DNA from: Rubrobacter sp.
GTDB lineage: Bacteria; Actinomycetota; Rubrobacteria; Rubrobacterales; Rubrobacteraceae
Assembly (NCBI GenBank): GCA_016781725.1
Contig: JADDPU010000574.1
Span: forward strand, 1 to 9,584
Direction: 5' to 3'
Length of the DNA stretch: 9,584 nucleotides
Part shown: positions 5,045 through 9,584 of the stretch, one piece after another
How positions within the stretch are numbered: the first letter of the stretch is position 1
Layout: each line of letters begins with the position of its first letter
The notes under the pieces: model-generated
Databases searched by the model: none
What the model saw: the letters and a program-made list of their open reading frames with translations, nothing else
What the model was told of the DNA's origin: nothing
Position numbers and translations under genes: made by a program

Positions 5045-7279
5045 CTAGCGTTCGACAAGGGGGGTGCCGTCGCGGGCGACCCGGTAGACGTCGTAGACGT
5101 CGGGGATGCCCCGGATCTTGCGGATGACCTCCTCGACGTGCTGCACGCTGCCGGCCTTGAAAGCGAAGCGGCTCAGGGCCGTCCGGTCCTCGATGGTGTC
5201 AACCCGCGCCGAGAGGATGTTCACGCCAGCGTCGGAGATGGTCGCCGTGATGTCCTTGAGCAGGTGCATCCGGTCGAGCGCCTCGACGAGCAGCTCGACC
5301 GTGAAAAGCTTGTTCGACCCCTTGGCCCACTCGACCTCGACGAACCGCTCGGGGTCGCGGGTCTGAAGGGCCCTGGCGTTCACGCAGCCCGCGGAGTGGA
5401 CGACCACGCCGCGTCCGAGCGAGACGTAGCCCACTATGTCGTCGCCCGGCATCGGCGTGCAGCAGCGGGCCAGACGCGTGAGGATCCCGCTCGAGCCAAC
5501 CACGCGCACCCCTGTCTCCTCGCTTGTCCCGCCGGCGTCATGCGGCAGTGGGAGCGGGGCGAGCGCGGGGCTCTGCTTGGCCGGCTTCGTCTCCTCCTCT
5601 TTGGGGCTGACCTGCTCCGCGATCCGGGTCGCCACGTTCTCCGCGGAGAGAAAGCCCGCGCCGATGGCGGCGAGCATGTCGTCCGGGGAGGCGTGGTTGG
5701 TGGAACGCGCCACGTCCTCGAGGATGCCCGAGGGGACCTTCCCGATCCGGCGCTTCTTCAGGAGGGCGAGAAGCTTCTCGCGACCCAGGGTGAGGTTGTC
5801 CTCGCGGTCGGCCTTGTTAAAGAACTGGCGGATCTTGTTTCGCGCCCGCCCGCTCTGGACGACCGCGAGCCAGTCCCGGCTCGGCCCCGAGTTCTTGCCG
5901 GTGATGATCTCCACCCGGTCGCCCGAGACGAGCTCCGAGTCCAGCGGGACTATGCGGTCGTTGACCCTGGCGCCTATGGTGCGGTGCCCGATCTCGGTGT
6001 GAACGTGGTAAGCGAAGTCTATGGGCGTCGCCCCCGAGGGCAGGCTGACCACATCACCCTTCGGCGTAAACACGAAGACCTCGTCGGCGACGAGCTCGCC
6101 CTTCAAGGACTCCATGAACTCAGTGGAGTCTGTGGTCTCCTTCTGCCACTCCATCATGCTCTTCAGCCACGTCAGGCGGTCGACCTGCCGGTCGCTCAGA
6201 CCGTGCTTGTACATCCAGTGGGCGGCGATGCCGTACTCGGCGGTTGTGTCCATCTCGGAGGTCCTGATCTGGATCTCCAGGAGCTTCCCCTCGTTGGACA
6301 TCACGGTCGTGTGCAGCGACTGGTACATGTTGAACTTGGGCATCGCTATGTAGTCCTTGAAGCGGCCCGGCATCGGCTTCCAGATCGAGTGTATGACCCC
6401 GAGAGCCCCGTAGCAATCGCGCACCCCGTCGACCACGACCCTGAGTCCCGCGAGGTCGTAGATCTCGTTGAACTCCTTGTTGCGCCTGACCATCTTGTTG
6501 TAGATGGAGTAGAAGTGCTTGACCCTCCCGTGGACCTCGGCCTCTATCCCCGCCCCCTTGAGGTGTCGCAAAAGCTCGGCGGCAGTCCCGTTGATGAAAG
6601 CCTCCCTGTCGCCCCGGCGGGCCGCGACGAGCCGCTTTATCTCCTCGTAGCGGCGCGGGTGGAGGGTGGCGAAGGAGAGGTCTTCGAGCTCCCACTTGAT
6701 CGAGTAGATGCCGAGCCTGTGCGCCAGGGGCGCGTAGATCTCGAGCGTCTCCGTCGCCTTGCGCAGTTGGGTCTCCCGCTTGAGATAGGCGACGGTCCTC
6801 ATGTTGTGCAGCCTGTCGGCGAGCTTGATTATTATCACGCGCACGTCGCGGCTCATCGCCACGATCATCTTCCGCAAGGACTCGGCCTGCGCCTCCTCCA
6901 AATTTCCCGAGGGGAGCCGCTTGAGCTTGGTGACCCCGTCGACGATCTGGGCGACGTCGTCCCCGAAGCGGGATGCGAGCTCCTCCTTGGTTACGCCCGT
7001 ATCCTCCAGGACGTCGTGCAGGAGGGCTGCGGCGATGGTAGTCGGGTCCAACCGCAGCTCGGCGAGGACGTCGGCCGTGGCGAGCGGATGGTAGACGAAG
7101 GGCTCACCGCTCTTGCGCGTCTGCCCGCGGTGGGCCGCGTGGGCCACGCCGTAGGCGTCGGCGATCAACTCCTCGGTCCCCTCGGGGCCGTAGGCCGCCA
7201 CCTTCTCGATGAGAGAAGATATGGTTACTCCAGGGGCGGGTATGGCCCTCGGACGTTCCTCTGTACGCAAAGGCTCCAT
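5045..7279 (-). CDS. rel: Bifunctional (p)ppGpp synthetase/hydrolase, Rel
   Basis: Makes and degrades the alarmone (p)ppGpp in the stringent response, sensing uncharged tRNA on the ribosome. The 744-residue protein has the full long-RSH layout. The hydrolase HD domain (about 30-180) keeps H64, H88-D89, E92-D93 and KLADRLHNMR (152-161). The synthetase domain (about 250-360) has RFKD (306-309, the RxKD form typical of bifunctional enzymes rather than the ExDD of RelA), YQSLHT (319-324) and EIQIRT (335-340). A TGS domain follows at about 400-461, then a helical region. A low-complexity linker at about 556-592 is rich in E, K and P. The zinc-finger domain has C606, C607, H628 and C632, and the ACT domain lies at about 657-735. 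Both activities should be intact. The ATG at 7279 lies 6 bases after a TATAAT box, so the mRNA is probably leaderless. It is the first gene of the operon that ends with the sirtuin gene. Confidence 0.97.
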   Translation of the reverse strand: MEPLRTEERPRAIPAPGVTISSLIEKVAAYGPEGTEELIADAYGVAHAAHRGQTRKSGEPFVYHPLATADVLAELRLDPTTIAAALLHDVLEDTGVTKEELASRFGDDVAQIVDGVTKLKRLPSGNLEEAQAESLRKMIVAMSRDVRVIIIKLADRLHNMRTVAYLKRETQLRKATETLEIYAPLAHRLGIYSIKWELEDLSFATLHPRRYEEIKRLVAARRGDREAFINGTAAELLRHLKGAGIEAEVHGRVKHFYSIYNKMVRRNKEFNEIYDLAGLRVVVDGVRDCYGALGVIHSIWKPMPGRFKDYIAMPKFNMYQSLHTTVMSNEGKLLEIQIRTSEMDTTAEYGIAAHWMYKHGLSDRQVDRLTWLKSMMEWQKETTDSTEFMESLKGELVADEVFVFTPKGDVVSLPSGATPIDFAYHVHTEIGHRTIGARVNDRIVPLDSELVSGDRVEIITGKNSGPSRDWLAVVQSGRARNKIRQFFNKADREDNLTLGREKLLALLKKRRIGKVPSGILEDVARSTNHASPDDMLAAIGAGFLSAENVATRIAEQVSPKEEETKPAKQSPALAPLPLPHDAGGTSEETGVRVVGSSGILTRLARCCTPMPGDDIVGYVSLGRGVVVHSAGCVNARALQTRDPERFVEVEWAKGSNKLFTVELLVEALDRMHLLKDITATISDAGVNILSARVDTIEDRTALSRFAFKAGSVQHVEEVIRKIRGIPDVYDVYRVARDGTPLVER

Positions 7280-7285
7280 AGATAA

Positions 7286-7314
7286 ATTATACCAGTCGGT
7301 ATCAGCCCTCAGGT
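7286..7314 (-). promoter_or_regulatory. Extended -10 promoter giving a leaderless rel mRNA
   Basis: On the minus strand TGG-TATAAT (7294-7286) forms an extended -10 element with a perfect hexamer (7291-7286). Only six bases (TTATCT) separate it from the rel ATG at 7279, so transcription should start at or within a base or two of the A of the ATG. No ribosome binding site precedes the ATG. The -35 position (about 7314-7309, ACCTGA) is poor and is occupied by the heptamer repeats. This suggests that the extended -10 or an activator carries the promoter. Confidence 0.7.
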
Positions 7315-7327
7315 ATCAGCCGTCAGC
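7300..7327. repeat. Tandem array of four GCTGAnn heptamers
   Basis: Reading the plus strand in steps of seven gives TATCAGC, CCTCAGG, TATCAGC and CGTCAGC. All four share TCAG in the same phase; on the minus strand this is CTGA. The larger unit GGTATCAGCC occurs exactly twice, 14 bases apart (7298-7307 and 7312-7321). The array covers the spacer and -35 region of the rel promoter. It could be binding sites on one or two DNA faces or a decayed simple-sequence repeat. Heptamer arrays of this kind occur between genes in several GC-rich genomes, to my knowledge without a firm function. Confidence 0.7.
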
Positions 7328-7435
7328 CTCTCGTCGGGCTGCGGTAAGCCCTCCCCGAAAGCCCCACGCCTTTGCAGCAGAAGAGATTTATCTTGCTCCC
7401 TTCCCGAAAGCTGGCGCCTGTAGCCTGAAACGTCC
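7328..7435 (-). other. 3' flank of the ubiB-like gene, weak hairpin
   Basis: This lies between the stop of the kinase-like gene and the rel promoter region. It contains a perfect five-pair stem (plus strand GGGCT-GCGGTA-AGCCC, 7336-7351) that lacks a T tract, and a 9-base direct repeat CCCGAAAGC (7354-7362 and 7403-7411). I see no convincing terminator for the upstream pair, so some readthrough into rel is possible. No gene is seen. Confidence 0.35.
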
Positions 7436-9109
7436 TTACAGTCGCTCGGACCGGAAGAAGATGATGAAGAGCAGGACCGAGCCCATGAGCGTGGCGAGCG
7501 TGAACCCCACGAAGCTCACGACGGGCACGCCGAGGTAAGGCACCTGCGGGCCGCCGCGGTCGAAGGCCCCGAGTAAGCAAGATCCGAGCAGCAGCGCCCC
7601 CGTGACTACGGCGAAGACGAGCCGGTTGGCGAGCACGTCTACCTCGCCGGTCAGGTCGTCGAGGCCCTGGTGCTTGAGCTGCACCTCGAGCTCCCCGTCC
7701 ACGAGCTCCGCCAGGAGCAGCCGGATTTGCTCCGGGTAGTCCTCGGCGTAGCGGGCGTACTCCAGCGCGCGCTCCCCAACCGTCTCGAGCACTGCCTCGG
7801 GCCGGTAGCGCTCGGAGAGGAGCCTTTGCGCGTACGGGCGGGCGACCTCGTAGACGTTTATGGTGGGATCTATGGCGCGGGCAAGCCCCTCCGCGGTCAC
7901 GAGCGCCTTGGTCAAAAGCGGGAAGACCGGCGGCATCCGAACGCGGTAGCGCCGGGCCAGCGCTATAAGCTCCGAGAGCGCCTGGCCCAGCGTGACCTCC
8001 CCCACGGAGAGCGCCGAGTACTTGTTCAAGAACTCCCTGAGGTCGCGCTCCAGCTCACCCCGCACCTCGGTAGCGTACCGCACGCCGAGGCTCTCCAAGC
8101 CCCGCAGCGCCGCCGAGGCGTCGCGCTGTACCACGGCGATAAGGAGCGTGGAGAGGGCTTCGATGTCGCTCCGGCTCATGTAGCCAACCATGCCGAAGTC
8201 AAGCAGCGCCAGATCCCCCGCCGGTGTCAGCAGCAGGTTGCCGGGGTGCGGGTCCCCGTGGAAGAAGCCGTCCTCGAAGGCCATCTTGAAGATGGCCTCG
8301 GCCCCCATCGAGGCCACGCGCCGCCGCTCCGAGGGCCTCAGCAGCAGGGGCCGGATGTCCCGAAAGCGCGTCCCCTCGATGTACTCCATCGTCATGACCC
8401 TCGCGGTCGAGAGCTCGAGGTAGACCGCCGGGATCACGACCGGCGTCTGGGCGAAGTTGGCGGCGAAGCGCCGCGCGTTGGCGGCCTCCGCCGTGTAGTC
8501 GAGCTCGCGCCGGATGACTACCTCGAACTCGGCGACGAGCCCTCGCACGTCTATGAAGAGCCTGCGCCCGAACCTCCCGTCGAGAAACGCCGCGAAGTCC
8601 CGCATGAGCTCCAGGTCCCCCCCGACCCTCCCCGGCGCCTCGGGCCGCTGGACCTTGACCGCCACCGTCTCCCCGCCAAGGAGCATAGCCCTGTGGACCT
8701 GCCCGATGCTCGCCGAGCCGAGCGGGACCGGGTCGAACGAGGCGAACACCTCCTCCACGGGAGCGCCGAGCTCCCGCTCGACGATCCCCTGCGCCACCCC
8801 GGCCGGCATGGGCGTGGCCGTGTCCTGCAGCTTCCTGAGCTCCGAGAGCACCCCCTCGGGCAGGATGTCCGAGCGCGTTGAGAGGAGCTGCCCGAACTTG
8901 ACGAAGGTCGGCCCGAGGTCGTCGAGCGTCCGGCGCAACCGCACCCCGAAGCTCGGCGCCAGTAACTCCTGCATCCCCTTCTTCTCGCGCCGGTCCCGCC
9001 TGACGTCGAAGACGTACCCGAACCCGTGGCGGACGAGGACGCGGCTGATCTGGGAGAAGCGCCTCAGGTTCCCCGAGCGGGCCGCCGGGGGTGTCCCTCC
9101 GCTCGCCAC
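7436..9109 (-). CDS. UbiB/ABC1/AarF-family atypical kinase
   Basis: A 557-residue membrane-anchored member of the protein-kinase-like ABC1 family, which includes UbiB of ubiquinone synthesis and mitochondrial COQ8. The N-terminal KxGQ signature is K71-FGQ in PTFVKFGQLLSTRSDILP. The A-rich loop reads PLGSASIGQVH (129-139), with Gly-Ser in the first positions. The family lysine is K152 in VAVKVQRP. RELDY is at 201-205 and MEYIEGTRF at 241-249. The catalytic HGDPHPGN (284-291, D286, N291) and DFG (304-306) are intact. Two membrane helices at about 495-514 and 527-551 are joined by a short loop and end in a basic tail, placing the kinase domain at the inner membrane. The start is GTG at 9109, 12 bases after the phasin-like gene; no clear Shine-Dalgarno is visible, so coupling is likely. 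Presumed role is in isoprenoid-quinone or lipid metabolism; the substrate is unknown. Confidence 0.93.
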   Translation of the reverse strand: MASGGTPPAARSGNLRRFSQISRVLVRHGFGYVFDVRRDRREKKGMQELLAPSFGVRLRRTLDDLGPTFVKFGQLLSTRSDILPEGVLSELRKLQDTATPMPAGVAQGIVERELGAPVEEVFASFDPVPLGSASIGQVHRAMLLGGETVAVKVQRPEAPGRVGGDLELMRDFAAFLDGRFGRRLFIDVRGLVAEFEVVIRRELDYTAEAANARRFAANFAQTPVVIPAVYLELSTARVMTMEYIEGTRFRDIRPLLLRPSERRRVASMGAEAIFKMAFEDGFFHGDPHPGNLLLTPAGDLALLDFGMVGYMSRSDIEALSTLLIAVVQRDASAALRGLESLGVRYATEVRGELERDLREFLNKYSALSVGEVTLGQALSELIALARRYRVRMPPVFPLLTKALVTAEGLARAIDPTINVYEVARPYAQRLLSERYRPEAVLETVGERALEYARYAEDYPEQIRLLLAELVDGELEVQLKHQGLDDLTGEVDVLANRLVFAVVTGALLLGSCLLGAFDRGGPQVPYLGVPVVSFVGFTLATLMGSVLLFIIFFRSERL

Positions 9110-9121
9110 GCTCGGGCGGGC

Positions 9122-9553
9122 TTAGAGGCCCGGCGGGATGTCCGCCTCGTCGCGCGGAGGAGGCGACGTTACCTCGGGCCCACTCACGCCCTCGGGCCCG
9201 CCGGCCGGCGGGGGCGCCGGAGTCGGCGCGGCAGGCCTGTCCTCGACCATGCGCATCCTGTGCTCGAGCTGCTCGACCCGGAAGACGAGGTCCTCGTAGT
9301 CCTCCCGCGTCGGGAGCCCGCCCCTCCTCAAGCCCTGCTGCACCGAGGCATCCACCAGAGCCCGGGCGCCAGCGCTGCGCTCGCGGGCGCGGTTCACCAC
9401 GTCGTTGACGACCGCGCGCCCCTCCTCGCGCTCGATGCGCCCCTGCTCGATCAGGGAATCGACCACCTCCTGAACCCGATCCCGCGTCGCCGCGGCGGCC
9501 CCAACCTGCAACAAGATCAACCGCTCAAGCGTCTCGCCAACCGTCCCGCGCAT
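9122..9553 (-). CDS. Small phasin-like coiled-coil protein
   Basis: A 143-residue protein with a helical N-terminus whose short hydrophobic stretch (about 10-22, LRLILLQVGAAAA-like) is followed by charged, amphipathic helices. It then has the segment LPTREDYEDLVFRVEQLEHRM (80-100), a short coiled coil. This pattern resembles the group annotated as polyhydroxyalkanoate synthesis regulator phasin, which is often next to an AarF/UbiB gene. The last 38 or so residues are rich in Pro, Gly and Ala and probably disordered. The ATG at 9553 is well supported by GGGAGG 5 bases upstream. It lies 12 bases before the kinase gene, so the two are probably co-transcribed from a promoter beyond the window edge. 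No PHA synthase is in view, so a granule role is only a family-name inference; it may instead scaffold or regulate the kinase. Confidence 0.75.
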   Translation of the reverse strand: MRGTVGETLERLILLQVGAAAATRDRVQEVVDSLIEQGRIEREEGRAVVNDVVNRARERSAGARALVDASVQQGLRRGGLPTREDYEDLVFRVEQLEHRMRMVEDRPAAPTPAPPPAGGPEGVSGPEVTSPPPRDEADIPPGL

Positions 9554-9584
9554 AACTACCTCCCGAGAGTGGGCCTCACTACCT

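Noticed and set aside
4889..7285. Plus-strand 798-codon open frame covering all of rel and part of the MOSC gene
   Set aside because: It is codon-aligned with rel on the opposite strand and stays open because GC-biased rel lacks TTA, CTA and TCA codons. The translation has no domain-like features, while the minus strand has every Rel motif.
7670..8881. Plus-strand 403-codon open frame antisense to the ubiB-like gene
   Set aside because: It is the same in-register antisense effect of GC-rich codon use. The sequence is Arg/Pro/Leu-rich without motifs, and the kinase motifs lie on the minus strand.

Overview
This is a GC-rich window that reads like a chromosomal segment of a high-GC Gram-positive bacterium. 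The best guess is a deep-branching actinobacterium of the Rubrobacter type. That guess rests on protein style, GC-biased codon use, a bifunctional Rel next to hisS, a leaderless promoter and a degenerate GCTGAnn heptamer array; no 16S or other decisive marker is present. Almost all genes lie on the minus strand. The one exception is a small cupin gene.

Layout. Positions 1-119 hold no supportable gene. A TetR-family repressor gene (120-713, minus) is divergent from a cupin gene (936-1388, plus; GTG start chosen on a strong ribosome binding site). The intergenic space between them is strikingly AT-rich and contains a consensus-like sigma-A promoter overlapped by palindromes, then a possible 13-codon leader ORF. 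The cupin gene ends at a GC-rich hairpin. The 1389-1754 gap has no convincing gene, although the frame of the next gene stays open for 38 codons past its stop.

The central block is a tightly packed minus-strand operon, read from right to left: rel (ppGpp synthetase/hydrolase, 7279-5045), a YiiM-type MOSC protein (5025-4354), a glyoxalase-II-like metallo-beta-lactamase-fold hydrolase (4345-3773), hisS (3773-2499) and a SIRT5/CobB-type NAD-dependent deacylase (2489-1755). Its junctions are 19 bp, 8 bp, a 1-base overlap and 9 bp, so co-transcription and translational coupling are likely. The rel promoter has an extended -10 (TGG-TATAAT) six bases before the ATG, which predicts a leaderless mRNA. 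A heptamer repeat array covers the spacer and -35 region.

Upstream of that, a separate minus-strand pair encodes a small phasin-like coiled-coil protein (9553-9122) and a UbiB/ABC1-type atypical kinase with two C-terminal membrane helices (9109-7436).

Together the genes are mostly housekeeping: stringent response, histidine tRNA charging, protein deacylation, small-molecule detoxification and membrane/quinone-linked kinase function. I see no phage, transposon, CRISPR, tRNA or rRNA. The most interesting parts are regulatory: the palindromic TetR/cupin promoter, the heptamer array with a leaderless rel promoter, and the operon that joins Rel and HisRS with a class III sirtuin.
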